64,000 nt of DNA from Spirochaetaceae bacterium. GTDB lineage: Bacteria; Myxococcota_A; UBA9160; UBA4427. The stretch is from contig JACKFD010000001.1 in the NCBI GenBank assembly GCA_020632655.1, forward strand, positions 620,001 to 684,000, written 5' to 3'. Made by a program: the position numbers and the translations under genes. Numbering within the stretch: position 1 is the stretch's first letter; every line of letters starts with the position of its first letter. Positions 1 through 8,865 of this stretch are shown in pieces. The notes beneath the pieces were generated by a model. The model did not search any database, was not told the origin of the DNA, and saw only the letters and a list, made by a program, of their open reading frames with translations.

Positions 1-1
1 G

Positions 2-850
2 GGCAAGGACGTCGCCGCGTCCGTGTCGGGCCACTCGGTCATCGTGAAGCGGGTCTCGCTCCCGCAGATGAGCCGGGAGGAGCTCGAGGACCAGATCCAG
101 TGGGAGGCGGAGCAGTACATCCCGTTCGACGTGAACGAGGTGAACCTCGACTTCCAGATCCTGGACGCGAACGAAGACGAGGGACAGATGGACGTCCTGC
201 TCGTCGCGGCCAAGAAGGATCTGATCGACGACTACGTGCAGGTCATCACGGAGGCGGGCCTGAATCCCGTGGCGATCGACGTCGCCGGCTTCGCCGTCCA
301 GAACGCCTACGAGCTGAACTACGACCCCGAGCCGGATGCCGTGACGGCGCTCGTCAACATCGGGGGCCAGGTGGTCAACATCAACGTCATCCGGAACGGG
401 ATCCCCGCCTTCACGCGGGACATCATGACCGGCGGCGCCCAGTACACCGAGGAGATCCAGAAGGCCCTCTCGGTCTCCTTCGACGAGGCGGAGCGGATCA
501 AGATCGGCAGCTCCGGCGATGATCAGGTCCAGGACGTGATCCCGCAGGAGGTCGATCAGGCGATGCGGAACGTCTCCGAGGCGGTGATCGGGGAGATCTC
601 CCGGTCGCTCGACTTCTTCATGGCCACCACCACCGATGCGCGGATCAGCAAGGTGCTGCTCTCGGGCGGCGGCTCGAAGATCAGCGGCCTGGCCGCGGCC
701 TTCAAGGAGCGGACCGGACTCGAGACGGAGGCGATGAACCCGCTGGCCCACATGCTTCCGAGCAAGGGCTTCGATCCACAGCTCCTCGAGGATCTCGGAC
801 CGCAGCTCGCCGTCGGGATCGGGCTCGCGTCGCGGAGGATCGACCGATGA
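2..850 (+). CDS. pilM: PilM, type IV pilus actin-like ATPase (5' truncated by window edge)
   Basis: Cytoplasmic actin-like ATPase that binds the PilN tail and links it to the inner-membrane alignment subcomplex of the type IV pilus. The reading frame is open from base 2, so the true start lies upstream. The visible part carries the family run QWEAEQYIPF, a phosphate-loop-like LVNIGG followed by FTRDIMTGG, and the adenosine-loop LSGGGSKISGL near its C-terminus. The stop overlaps the pilN start (ATGA), which indicates translational coupling. Identity is firm because pilN, pilO, pilP and pilQ follow in the standard order. Confidence 0.95.
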   Translation, partial: GKDVAASVSGHSVIVKRVSLPQMSREELEDQIQWEAEQYIPFDVNEVNLDFQILDANEDEGQMDVLLVAAKKDLIDDYVQVITEAGLNPVAIDVAGFAVQNAYELNYDPEPDAVTALVNIGGQVVNINVIRNGIPAFTRDIMTGGAQYTEEIQKALSVSFDEAERIKIGSSGDDQVQDVIPQEVDQAMRNVSEAVIGEISRSLDFFMATTTDARISKVLLSGGGSKISGLAAAFKERTGLETEAMNPLAHMLPSKGFDPQLLEDLGPQLAVGIGLASRRIDR

Positions 851-1419
851 TGATGGAAATCAATCTCCTCCCGCATCGCGAGGCGCGCCGCGCCGCGGAT
901 CTCCGGGAGAGCGTGGCCGTCCTGGTGCTGGGCCTGATCCTCGTGGGTGCGGGCATCTTCTTCGCGGACAAGAGCCTCCGCTCGGATCTCTCGACGACGG
1001 AGTCGATGATTGCCCAGCTCGAGGCCGACATCAAAAGGTACGAGCCTCAGCAGAAGCTCGTCGCCAAGTTCAAGCAGCAGAAGCGCAAGCTCCAGGACAA
1101 GCTCGACGTGATCGACAGTCTCGAAGCGGCGCGGACGGGGCCGGTTCGCGTGCTCGACGAGCTCTCCGAGACCGTACCCGAGCGGCTCTGGCTGACGTCG
1201 ATGTCCGCGAAGGGCAAGGCCCTCACGCTCGAGGGGCAGAGCCTGGATACGGGCGTGGTCGCCGACTTCCTCCGCGGTCTGAATGCGTCGCCCTACTTCA
1301 AGAACGTGGACCTCGACAAGACCACGGGTGGCGCCGTCGTGAACGGCGTGCGCCTCGTCAACTTCGTGATCCGCGCGGACATGGCGTCGCCGGTCGAGTC
1401 GAAGGAAGCCTCTTCGTAG
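847..1419 (+). CDS. pilN: PilN, type IV pilus inner-membrane alignment protein
   Basis: Bitopic inner-membrane protein of 190 aa that pairs with PilO and bridges PilM to PilP/PilQ. The N-terminus has the diagnostic MEINLLPHR motif, which is the PilM-binding tail. One membrane helix follows at about residues 19-40 (ESVAVLVLGLILVGAGIFF), then a coiled-coil stretch rich in K, Q and E, then a small periplasmic domain. The start is the ATG overlapping the pilM stop. A second in-frame ATG lies one codon later and would change little. Confidence 0.94.
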   Translation: MMMEINLLPHREARRAADLRESVAVLVLGLILVGAGIFFADKSLRSDLSTTESMIAQLEADIKRYEPQQKLVAKFKQQKRKLQDKLDVIDSLEAARTGPVRVLDELSETVPERLWLTSMSAKGKALTLEGQSLDTGVVADFLRGLNASPYFKNVDLDKTTGGAVVNGVRLVNFVIRADMASPVESKEASS

Positions 1420-1443
1420 GCCGCCGTTTAAGGGAGAATCACC

Positions 1444-2037
1444 TTGGAACTCAACGTCGATTTCGACGAGAAGCTCGAGCAGCTGGCGAAGGTTCCGAAG
1501 CCGATCCGGCTCGCGGTCGTCTCGGCCGTCCTCGTGGCGATCGCCGTGGGCTACTGGTTCCTCGCGTACCAGCCCGCGCTGAGCGAGAAGACGGTCCTGA
1601 CGGCGAAGGCCCAGGAGCTCCAGAGGGAGCTGAACAACGCCCGAGCCGTCGCAGCGAAAGGCCCGGCCTTCGAGGCGGAGATCGCGGGTCTCGAACGCGA
1701 CCTCGAGCTCGCCCTGAAGCAGCTCCCGAACCGCAAGCAGTTCGAGGACCTGCTCCAGGACATCAGCACGGCGGGCAAGAAGGTCGGTGTGACGATCAAG
1801 TCCATCGATCGTGCGGCGGAGGTGCCGCGGGACTTCTATGCGGAAGTCCCCTTCGATCTCGAGATCGAGGGCTCCTATCACGACCTCGCGCGATTCTTCG
1901 AGATGGTCGCCGCCCTGCCACGCATCGTGAACATCGGAGCGCTGGACATCGACGTCGCCTCCGAGAACCAGACGGCGACGCGCCTCAAGGTGAGCGGGAA
2001 GGCCAAGACCTACCGCTTCCTGAGCGACGAGGCCTGA
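1444..2037 (+). CDS. pilO: PilO, type IV pilus inner-membrane alignment protein
   Basis: Partner of PilN in the periplasmic alignment subcomplex; 197 aa. A short cytoplasmic tail precedes one membrane helix (about residues 22-40), a coiled coil, and a C-terminal ferredoxin-like domain recognisable in FYAEVPFDLEIEGSYHDL. The start is TTG at 1444, preceded by a GGGAGA ribosome-binding site with about 5-8 bases of spacing; no ATG fits the family N-terminus. It lies 24 bases after pilN in the same operon. Confidence 0.93.
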   Translation: MELNVDFDEKLEQLAKVPKPIRLAVVSAVLVAIAVGYWFLAYQPALSEKTVLTAKAQELQRELNNARAVAAKGPAFEAEIAGLERDLELALKQLPNRKQFEDLLQDISTAGKKVGVTIKSIDRAAEVPRDFYAEVPFDLEIEGSYHDLARFFEMVAALPRIVNIGALDIDVASENQTATRLKVSGKAKTYRFLSDEA

Positions 2038-2074
2038 GGTCATGAGGGTGGGAGCCGAGGAGCGGGGAGCTTTT

Positions 2075-2659
2075 ATGGGCATGAGACGGACGTCGATCCT
2101 CCTGCTCGCGACCTTCGTCGTCTTGACGGCGGGCTGTGGCGAGGAAGACAACACGGGAGCCCCGACGAAGGCCGACTTCGCGGCCGAGCGCAAGGCGCTC
2201 GGGAAGGGCGGCAAGGCGCTCGCCAGGAAGTCGGACGAGAAGACGGGCCGCGACCAGGGCAAGGGCAAGTCGGGCGATCCGGTCGCCAGCACGGGCTACG
2301 CGCAGGTCGAGCAGGACTACTTCTACGATGCTCGTGACAAGCGCGACCCGTTCCGCTCGTTCCGATTCGTGGAGGAGGATCCCGAAGAGAAGAACTTCGG
2401 GCCGCTCGGAGAGTTCGAGGTGGGTCAGCTCGAGCTCTCCGCCGTGATCTGGGACGCGACGAATCCGCGGGCCCTGATCCTCGATCCGGGCGGTCGCTCG
2501 TACATCATTCGCGAGGGCTCCGCGATCGGGAAGAACAACGGTCAGGTCATTCACATTGGCGACAACCTCGTCCTCGTCAAGGAAACCTACGAGAACTTCG
2601 CAGGTGAGCGGACGACGAAGGACGTGGAGTTGCGGATTCGTTTGAGCCAGGGAGGGTGA
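2075..2659 (+). CDS. pilP: PilP, type IV pilus assembly lipoprotein
   Basis: Inner-membrane-anchored periplasmic lipoprotein that docks PilN/PilO to the secretin PilQ; 194 aa. I chose ATG 2075 over the in-frame ATG 2042 because a GAGGAGCGGGGAG site lies just before it and because it places a clean lipoprotein signal (LLATFVVLTAGC) at the N-terminus, with Cys about residue 20. A basic, charged linker follows. The C-terminal HR-type domain is visible as DPFRSFRF, then FEVGQLELSAVIWD. Its stop overlaps the upstream edge of pilQ. Confidence 0.92.
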   Translation: MGMRRTSILLLATFVVLTAGCGEEDNTGAPTKADFAAERKALGKGGKALARKSDEKTGRDQGKGKSGDPVASTGYAQVEQDYFYDARDKRDPFRSFRFVEEDPEEKNFGPLGEFEVGQLELSAVIWDATNPRALILDPGGRSYIIREGSAIGKNNGQVIHIGDNLVLVKETYENFAGERTTKDVELRIRLSQGG

Positions 2660-2664
2660 GCTCG

Positions 2665-5600
2665 ATGGTCGATCCGAGATTCGGATGGCTCGATAGGTGG
2701 ATCCAGGGCGTGATCGTGGCGAGCGTCGCCGGGATCGTCGCACTGGGTTGTGCTTCGCCGCAGACGCCTGCTGGAGGGGCGTCGGACGAGATGGCTCAGA
2801 CGCTCGAGGGGGTCTCGGTCGCCCGAGAGGGCGAGGGCAGCGTCGTGCGGCTCGAGGGACTCGTGGACCCGATCTACTCGGTCACGAGCTCCGACGACGG
2901 CGACGTCGTCGTCGTGGAACTGGTGGGGGTGTCCGGCCCGGCCGCGACGAGCCTGATGGGTGAGATGGAGAAGACCCAGCAGGTTGCCGCGTATGATGGC
3001 GTCGTGGACCTGGTCACGATCTCGAGCTTCGACGACGAGGGTGGCGAGACGCCGCTCACGCGAGTCGAAGTCGTGCTCGCGGCGGCCGGGGAGGCCACGG
3101 TCTCGTCGACCGGCTCGGCCCTCGAGATTGCGATCCGACCCGCGACGGCGATGGAGTCCGGCGAGACGGCCTTCCTCGACGAGGACGCCGAGCTCGAAGA
3201 AGACCTCGACGAGGACGTCGAATCGATGGATTCCGACGTGACGCCCTGGAGCGAGGAGCTGGGCTTCGATGCGGAGTCGGGATTCGACGCCGCACCGGTC
3301 GCGAGCTCGACGGTCGCGCCGGCCCCGGCGGCGACGGAGCTCTCGAAGGTGTCGACGAGCCGTCACGGCGACGGCGTGCTGGTGTCGCTGGAAGCCGACG
3401 GGAACATCGGCAGCCTCGAGGCCTTCACGCTCTCGAATCCGGCGCGACTGGTGATCGATCTCCCCGGGCTCGTGATGGGGCCCGGTGCGAAGACGGTCGA
3501 GGTGGGCTCCGCGCTCGTCGAGCGTGTTCGGGTCGGCGCCCACTCCGGCAAGGTCCGGATCGTCGTCGACGGTGGCGCCGAGGCCGGAGAGTTCGAGGGG
3601 CGCCAGGTCATGCCCGGAGCGACGGGTGTCTGGGTGGCGATCGGTGAGGGCGCCGAGCTCGCGGATGCGATGAGCGCGGCCCTCGCGGCCTCGGAGTCGG
3701 CCTGGGCGGCGCGTGCGCCGGCAGGGTCGTCGGTGGCAGACGACGAGGAGCTCGAAGCGTTCGAGGCGCTCGTCGCCGAAGACGCAGACGCAGACGCAGG
3801 AGACGAGATGCTCACGGGCGGCGCCACCTTCGAGGAGGCGCCGGCGGCCCCGTCGGCGATGCCGGCGGAGCCTGCTCTGCCGCTCGCCGAGGTCTACGGT
3901 CTTCACTACGAGCGCACGGAAGGCATGGACCGCACGGCGATCCTGTCGGACGACACGATCGCCTACGAGACGAGTGAGCCCGACGCGACGACGCTGGTCG
4001 TACGGATCCCGAACGCTCGGATCTCGCAGGAGGCGTCGGATCGGATCTTCCCGAAGACGGGGGGGCCGGTCTCGCTGATCCATGCGTTCCAGCAGCCCGA
4101 GGTGGACGTGCCGGAGGTGCGGGTGGTCTTCACGCGCGCACCGGGACAGAAGCCCGTGATCAGCCGGCGTGGCTCGATGCTCTTCGTCGACTTCGAGGAT
4201 CGGGGCGTCGCGGCGGCGCCGCCGCCGGCCTTCCCGAACGCGGGCGGCGAGGCGTCGCTCGCGTCGACCATGCCCACGGCCGAGAGCCTGGCGACGCGGT
4301 CGGCACCGACTTCGGCCGAGGGGGCGGAGCTCGCCTTCGCGACCGGGGGCTCGATGGACGCGGGTGGAGCCACGGGATTCGGCATGGCCGAGGAGGAGAC
4401 CTTCTCCACCGCGCCGATGGGGCTGGATCCGGCGGCGGCCGTCGCTGCGATGCCTGCGGCCGCGGATACGGCGGCCGTCTGGACGCCTCCCTCGGCGCCC
4501 GCCGTGCCGGCGGCCGTGGAGGTGCCGGCGGCGATCGAGGTGCTCGAGGAGGGCGGTCTGATCGACGGCAAGGAGTACCGGGGGCGACGCGTCTCCCTCG
4601 ACTTCAAGGACGTCGCGATCGCCGACGTGCTCCGTCTGATCGCCGAGGTGAGCGACCTCAACATCATCGCCGGGGACGAGGTCTCCGGGAAGGTGACGAT
4701 CCGCCTGGTGGAGGTGCCCTGGGACCAGGCCCTCGACGTGATCCTCATGACCAAGGGCCTGGGCTTCGTGCGGGTCGGCAACGTCCTGCGCATCGCGCCG
4801 GCCGACGTGCTCAAGGCCGAGGAGGAGGTCCGCCTCCAGGAGCGCCGGAACAAGGAGAAGCTCGAAGATCTCGAGGTCAAGCTCCTCCCGGTGAACTACG
4901 CGTCCGTGAAGGACACGGAGAGCCTGGTCAAGCGGCTGCTCTCGGCCCGCGGCACGGTCAACCTCGACGAGCGCACGAACACCCTCATCATCAAGGACAT
5001 CAGCTCCGTGATCGACGAGGCCAGCGCGCTCATCGCGGCGATCGACACGCAGACGCCGCAGGTCATGATCGAGGCCAAGATCGTCGAGGCGAACCTCGAC
5101 TTCTCCCGCGAGCTCGGCTCGGTCTGGGGGGTCCAGACGAACCAGTTCGTCGACCCCTTCAACCAGACCGGTCTGCGCCAGGACCTCGGCAGCGAGGATC
5201 TGACCTTCGTCGACCAGAACAGCCTGGCCTTCGCCAACCCGATCACCTCCGTGCCCACGGGCCTCATGACCCTCGGCGCCCTGATCCTCGATCAGGACTT
5301 CCGGGTCGATGCCCAGATCCAGGCGGCGGAGTCCTCGGGTGACGGCAAGGTCGTGTCGAGCCCGCGCATCGTGACCCTCGACAACCGGGAGGCGAAGATC
5401 GAGCAGGGTGTCTCGATTCCCTTCCAGACCTTCGAGGGTGGCGATGCCAAGCTCGAGTTCGTGGACGCCGTGCTCTCGCTGATCGTCACGCCGCACATCA
5501 CGGCGGACGAGAGCATCATCATGGAGATCGAGGTGACTCGGAACGCGCCGGACGATTCGGTCCAGACGCCGACCGGCTCGCCCGCGATCGCCAAGAACGC

Positions 5601-5820
5601 GGCGGAGACGGAGACGCTCGTGAAGGACGGTCAGACGCTGGTGCTCGGTGGCATCTACACCATCGTCAAGAGCCAGCGGCAGAGCCGGGTTCCCTATCTG
5701 CACCGGATTCCGGTGATCGGGAACGCCTTCAAGAACAACGAGGTCACCGACAATCGCAAGGAGCTGCTGGTCTTCGTGACGCCGCGCATCGTGCGGCTGC
5801 CGGAGATGGCGCGCAACTAG
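2665..5820 (+). CDS. pilQ: PilQ, type IV pilus secretin
   Basis: Outer-membrane secretin forming the gated pore through which the pilus fibre exits; about 1051 aa, longer than typical PilQ (about 700-900). Residues 1-30 form a lipoprotein-like signal ending VALGCA, so it may be lipidated. AMIN-type peptidoglycan-binding segments are recognisable near residues 60-95, 229-302 and 415-500. Alanine- and acid-rich linkers separate them and explain the extra length. The STN domain (LDFKDVAIADVLRLIAEVS) is at about 641-713, then an N1/NolW segment, then the secretin core from about 800 ending in LLVFVTPRIV. The start is ATG 2665 with GGAGGG nine bases upstream; GTG 2656, overlapping the pilP stop, is the alternative. 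Confidence 0.95.
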   Translation: MVDPRFGWLDRWIQGVIVASVAGIVALGCASPQTPAGGASDEMAQTLEGVSVAREGEGSVVRLEGLVDPIYSVTSSDDGDVVVVELVGVSGPAATSLMGEMEKTQQVAAYDGVVDLVTISSFDDEGGETPLTRVEVVLAAAGEATVSSTGSALEIAIRPATAMESGETAFLDEDAELEEDLDEDVESMDSDVTPWSEELGFDAESGFDAAPVASSTVAPAPAATELSKVSTSRHGDGVLVSLEADGNIGSLEAFTLSNPARLVIDLPGLVMGPGAKTVEVGSALVERVRVGAHSGKVRIVVDGGAEAGEFEGRQVMPGATGVWVAIGEGAELADAMSAALAASESAWAARAPAGSSVADDEELEAFEALVAEDADADAGDEMLTGGATFEEAPAAPSAMPAEPALPLAEVYGLHYERTEGMDRTAILSDDTIAYETSEPDATTLVVRIPNARISQEASDRIFPKTGGPVSLIHAFQQPEVDVPEVRVVFTRAPGQKPVISRRGSMLFVDFEDRGVAAAPPPAFPNAGGEASLASTMPTAESLATRSAPTSAEGAELAFATGGSMDAGGATGFGMAEEETFSTAPMGLDPAAAVAAMPAAADTAAVWTPPSAPAVPAAVEVPAAIEVLEEGGLIDGKEYRGRRVSLDFKDVAIADVLRLIAEVSDLNIIAGDEVSGKVTIRLVEVPWDQALDVILMTKGLGFVRVGNVLRIAPADVLKAEEEVRLQERRNKEKLEDLEVKLLPVNYASVKDTESLVKRLLSARGTVNLDERTNTLIIKDISSVIDEASALIAAIDTQTPQVMIEAKIVEANLDFSRELGSVWGVQTNQFVDPFNQTGLRQDLGSEDLTFVDQNSLAFANPITSVPTGLMTLGALILDQDFRVDAQIQAAESSGDGKVVSSPRIVTLDNREAKIEQGVSIPFQTFEGGDAKLEFVDAVLSLIVTPHITADESIIMEIEVTRNAPDDSVQTPTGSPAIAKNAAETETLVKDGQTLVLGGIYTIVKSQRQSRVPYLHRIPVIGNAFKNNEVTDNRKELLVFVTPRIVRLPEMARN

Positions 5821-5873
5821 CCGGGCGAACCGGCAATCGGGATCCAGCGAGGTCCCGACCGGCGGCCCGAAGG

Positions 5874-5904
5874 ACGGGGGGAGCTTGATGCTCCCCCCGT
5901 TTTT
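5874..5904 (+). terminator. Rho-independent terminator of the pil operon
   Basis: A perfect 11-bp stem (5874-5884 with 5890-5900, arm ACGGGGGGAGC) closes a five-base TTGAT loop and is followed by a T run at 5900-5904. It lies 53 bases after the pilQ stop, so it should end pilMNOPQ transcription and insulate aroK-aroB. Confidence 0.92.
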
Positions 5905-5905
5905 C

Positions 5906-5911
5906 TATACT
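5906..5911 (+). promoter_or_regulatory. -10 box placing aroK-aroB as a leaderless transcript
   Basis: TATACT lies directly after the terminator T run, and the GTG start codon of aroK-aroB comes only seven bases later. There is no ribosome-binding site between them. A -10 box at this distance would start the mRNA at the start codon itself. Confidence 0.6.
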
Positions 5912-5918
5912 GCCGCCC

Positions 5919-7661
5919 GTGTCGAAGAAGAGACCCGTCTTCCTGGTGGGCATGATGGGGGCGGGCAAGTCGACGGTCGGGCCGGCGCTCGCCGCTCGTC
6001 TCGGTCGGCGTTTCTTCGATTCGGACGAAGAGATCGAGCGGCGGGCCGGGCGGTCGATTCCGGCGATCTTCGAGGACGAGGGCGAGTCGGGGTTCCGGGC
6101 GCGCGAGGTCGCGGCGATCGGGTCGCTGGCCGAGCACGAGGACGGAGCGGTCGTGATCGCACTCGGCGGCGGTGCGATCGTCCAGCCCGGCGCGCTCGAG
6201 CGACTGCGCGCCCGGGGCGAGATCGTCCTGCTCGAGGCGGACGCCGCCGTGCTGGCGCGCCGGGTCGGGGCGGGGAGCGGGCGACCGCTGCTCGCCGGCC
6301 TGTCCGCGAGAGCGCGGGCCGAACGCATCGAGGCGCTGCTCGCGGAGCGCCGCCCCTGGTACGAGGCCGCCGACCATCGCGTCGACGCCGACGCGGGGGT
6401 CGACGAGGTGGTCGACCGGATCGTGGCGGCGCTGCGACGCGATTCCGGGTCGGGGAACGGAGCACGACGAAGCATGAGCGAGTCAGGAGCCAGGGCGCCG
6501 AAGCGCGCGGCCAGGACGGGATCGAAGGGGGCCCCTGCGTCCGCGCGTCCGTCCAAACGAAGCGCGAAGGGCGAGGGACGGGTCCACGCCCGCGTCCCCG
6601 TCGCCCTGGCCGATCGCAGCTACGCCATCGAGCTCGGTCAGGACTGGCTGACGACGATCGGGCGAAGGATCGGAGATCTGCTCGCGTGCGAGCGCATCGC
6701 GCTCGTCACCGTACCGACCGTCGCCCGGCGCTATGCGCCCCGGCTGTCGAAGGGCCTCACCGCGAGCGGCGCCCGTGTCGGGCGCATCGTCGTGCCCGAC
6801 GGAGATGCGACGAAGAACCCGCGCGAGCTCGCGCGACTCTGGGACCGCTTCCTGGACCTGGGCCTCGATCGGCACTCGGCGGTCGTGACCCTCGGCGGCG
6901 GCGTCGTCGGCGACCTGGGGGGCTTCGCGGCGGCGACCTTCCTGCGCGGCATTCCCTTCGTGCAGGTACCGACGACGGTGCTCGCCATGGTCGACGCCTC
7001 GATCGGCGGCAAGACGGGCATCAACCTCGCCCGGGGCAAGAACCTGGTCGGCGCCTTCCATCAGCCCCGCGGCGTCTTCATCGACATCGACACCCTGCGC
7101 TCGCTGCCCCGACGCGAGCGGGCGGCCGGGGCGGCGGAGCTGATCAAGGCGGCGGCGATCTGGGACGCCGAGCTCTTCGCGTGGCTCGAATCGGAGATCG
7201 AGGCGTTCCTCGACCTGGAGCCTTCCGTGGTGCTGCACGCGTTGGAACGCGGCTGTGCGATCAAGGCCGAGGTCGTCGCGCGGGACGAGCGGGAGGGGGG
7301 GCTGCGGCGCCTGCTCAACTTCGGCCATACGCTGGCCCACGCGATCGAGACCCACGCCCGCTACCGCGGCATCCTGCACGGCGAGGCCGTCTCGATCGGC
7401 ATGGTCTTCGCGGCGGAGCGCTCCGAGGCCCTCGGTCTCTCGCCGGCCGGCACCCGGGATCGCCTGGCGGCGCTGCTCGAGCGGGCGGGTCTCCCCACGC
7501 GAGCGCCGGATCGCCCGCGACGTGCTTATCTATCCGCGATTGCCGTCGATAAGAAGAAGCAAGGCGGCAACATCCACTTCGTCGTCCTGAAGGGCATCGG
7601 CAACGCCGGCACGGTCTCGCTCTCGCCTCGAGAGATCCTGCCGCCGGGTTGGAAGCCCTGA
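5919..7661 (+). CDS. aroKB: Shikimate kinase / 3-dehydroquinate synthase fusion
   Basis: Bifunctional cytoplasmic enzyme of the shikimate pathway; 580 aa. Residues 1 to about 175 are shikimate kinase, with P-loop GMMGAGKST and FFDSDEEIERRAG, phosphorylating shikimate. A basic Ala/Ser/Lys linker runs to about residue 225. The rest is AroB, with LGGGVVGDLGGF, GGKTGIN and the zinc-ligand region NFGHTLAHAIE, converting DAHP to 3-dehydroquinate. The two activities are neighbours, usually separate genes, beside pilMNOPQ in many Proteobacteria. The frame is continuous with no stop or shift between domains. The GTG start at 5919 has no ribosome-binding site and probably begins a leaderless mRNA. Confidence 0.93.
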   Translation: MSKKRPVFLVGMMGAGKSTVGPALAARLGRRFFDSDEEIERRAGRSIPAIFEDEGESGFRAREVAAIGSLAEHEDGAVVIALGGGAIVQPGALERLRARGEIVLLEADAAVLARRVGAGSGRPLLAGLSARARAERIEALLAERRPWYEAADHRVDADAGVDEVVDRIVAALRRDSGSGNGARRSMSESGARAPKRAARTGSKGAPASARPSKRSAKGEGRVHARVPVALADRSYAIELGQDWLTTIGRRIGDLLACERIALVTVPTVARRYAPRLSKGLTASGARVGRIVVPDGDATKNPRELARLWDRFLDLGLDRHSAVVTLGGGVVGDLGGFAAATFLRGIPFVQVPTTVLAMVDASIGGKTGINLARGKNLVGAFHQPRGVFIDIDTLRSLPRRERAAGAAELIKAAAIWDAELFAWLESEIEAFLDLEPSVVLHALERGCAIKAEVVARDEREGGLRRLLNFGHTLAHAIETHARYRGILHGEAVSIGMVFAAERSEALGLSPAGTRDRLAALLERAGLPTRAPDRPRRAYLSAIAVDKKKQGGNIHFVVLKGIGNAGTVSLSPREILPPGWKP

Positions 7662-7723
7662 TCGCCGTCTCGCGAGCGGGGCGAGCGGGACGCGGGGTGG
7701 GCGCAGAGCCGAGCGGGGGGAAC

Positions 7724-8440
7724 GTGGAGCCTGGACACTCGATGCTGACGCGCCGGGAGCGGTTGGAGCGGATCGCGATGGCCGAGCGCGATCGTCGCGC
7801 CGGACGAGTCGGTCTGGCCATCGCCGCGATCGGCGAGCCCGCCGAGTGGGCGGCGCGTGCGGTGCTCGCGCTGGCGCATCTTCCGGTCGGAGCCGGCGAG
7901 GAGGCCCGGCGCATCCTCGAGGAAGGACTCGATCGCTGGGCGGCCGACCTCGGATTGGCCCCGCTCGACGCCGCACCGGTATCCGCGACGCCGATGGCGC
8001 CGGAGGCGGTGCCCAGCGCGGTCGCCGCGGCGCGACCCGCCGCGGCCGCCGATCTGCACGATGCGATCGAGGTCGACGAGCTCGAGCGGGCCTTCGCCGA
8101 GGCCGAGGCCGAGGTCGAGGCCATGCACGACGTGAACTCGGTGGCCGCACGCGTGTTGATGGACGAGCCCTTCGGATTGATGGAGCTGGGGGCGGACGAG
8201 CCGGCGGCGGGCGGCGGGGTCTCGCTGCACGACGTCGAGCCGATCGCGGACCTCGACCTCGTCCCGGACGTCCTGCCGATGGACGCGGCCGTCGTCGAGG
8301 AGTCGGTCCATCGACGTGCCGCCCGGGAAGAGCAGGCCGTCGGACGGGGCGCGGAGCGCGGTCCGCGAGCCGACGTGATCGCGACGCTCGAGCGCTGGCT
8401 CGGCAATCTCGAACGGCGCAGGGCGAGGAGGGCGCAATGA
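7724..8440 (+). CDS. Uncharacterised protein encoded with a roadblock protein
   Basis: I do not recognise this 238-aa protein. The first about 70 residues are charged and helical (LTRRERLERIAMAERDRR, then Ala/Leu-rich helices). The remainder is Ala-, Glu- and Asp-rich with few hydrophobic stretches and looks largely disordered, ending in a basic helix (LERRRARRAQ). No signal peptide or membrane helix is visible. GTG 7724 is preferred because a purine-rich GAGCGGGGGG site lies five bases upstream; ATG 7742 is the alternative. Its stop overlaps the start of the roadblock gene (ATGA), so the two products are probably coupled and may bind each other. Confidence 0.7.
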   Translation: MEPGHSMLTRRERLERIAMAERDRRAGRVGLAIAAIGEPAEWAARAVLALAHLPVGAGEEARRILEEGLDRWAADLGLAPLDAAPVSATPMAPEAVPSAVAAARPAAAADLHDAIEVDELERAFAEAEAEVEAMHDVNSVAARVLMDEPFGLMELGADEPAAGGGVSLHDVEPIADLDLVPDVLPMDAAVVEESVHRRAAREEQAVGRGAERGPRADVIATLERWLGNLERRRARRAQ

Positions 8441-8820
8441 GCTTCGAGCGGTTGCTGCAGAAGATCGTCGACGAGGCGGGGGGTGGACTCGGTGCGGCGC
8501 TGATGGGGCTGGACGGGATTCCCGTGGCCCAGGTCTCGCGCAGGGACGACGGCGACGCGGGCGGGGATCCGCTCGAGGGCGACGTCACGAGCGCGGGCAT
8601 CGAGTTCGGGCGCATCCTCGCGGACATGACCAAGGCTTCGGACTCGCTCGGGACCGGCCTGCTGCGGGAGGCGGTCGTCTCCCTCGCGCGGGTCACGCTC
8701 GTCTTCCACACGGTCGACGACGAGCTGATGCTCGTGCTCGCCCTCCGGCCCGATGGCAATCTCGGCAAGGCGCGCTACCTCATCCGCCGCAATCTCCTCG
8801 AGATCCGCGCCGAGCTCTAG
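8437..8820 (+). CDS. Roadblock/LC7-domain protein (MglB-like fold)
   Basis: A 127-aa single-domain roadblock/LC7 protein. The family is seen in MglB, the GTPase-activating partner of the Ras-like polarity switch MglA, and in related small regulators. Recognisable parts are the first helix (FERLLQKIVDEAGGGLGAALMGLDGIPVAQV) and a central strand/helix (LLREAVVSLARVTLVF), ending LIRRNLLEIRAEL. There is no MglA-type GTPase in this window, so the partner is unknown. It starts at the ATGA overlap with the preceding gene. Proximity to pilMNOPQ makes a role in pilus regulation or polarity possible, but that is inference. Confidence 0.85.
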   Translation: MSFERLLQKIVDEAGGGLGAALMGLDGIPVAQVSRRDDGDAGGDPLEGDVTSAGIEFGRILADMTKASDSLGTGLLREAVVSLARVTLVFHTVDDELMLVLALRPDGNLGKARYLIRRNLLEIRAEL

Positions 8821-8865
8821 CCGCGTGGTCCGGATCGCGAGCGCAGCCACGCGGAGGGGTGTCGC

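Noticed and set aside
2587..5703. A 1038-codon open frame antisense to pilQ
   Set aside because: It is Arg/His/Leu-rich shadow sequence produced by G+C-rich codon bias; pilQ on the other strand has full domain evidence.
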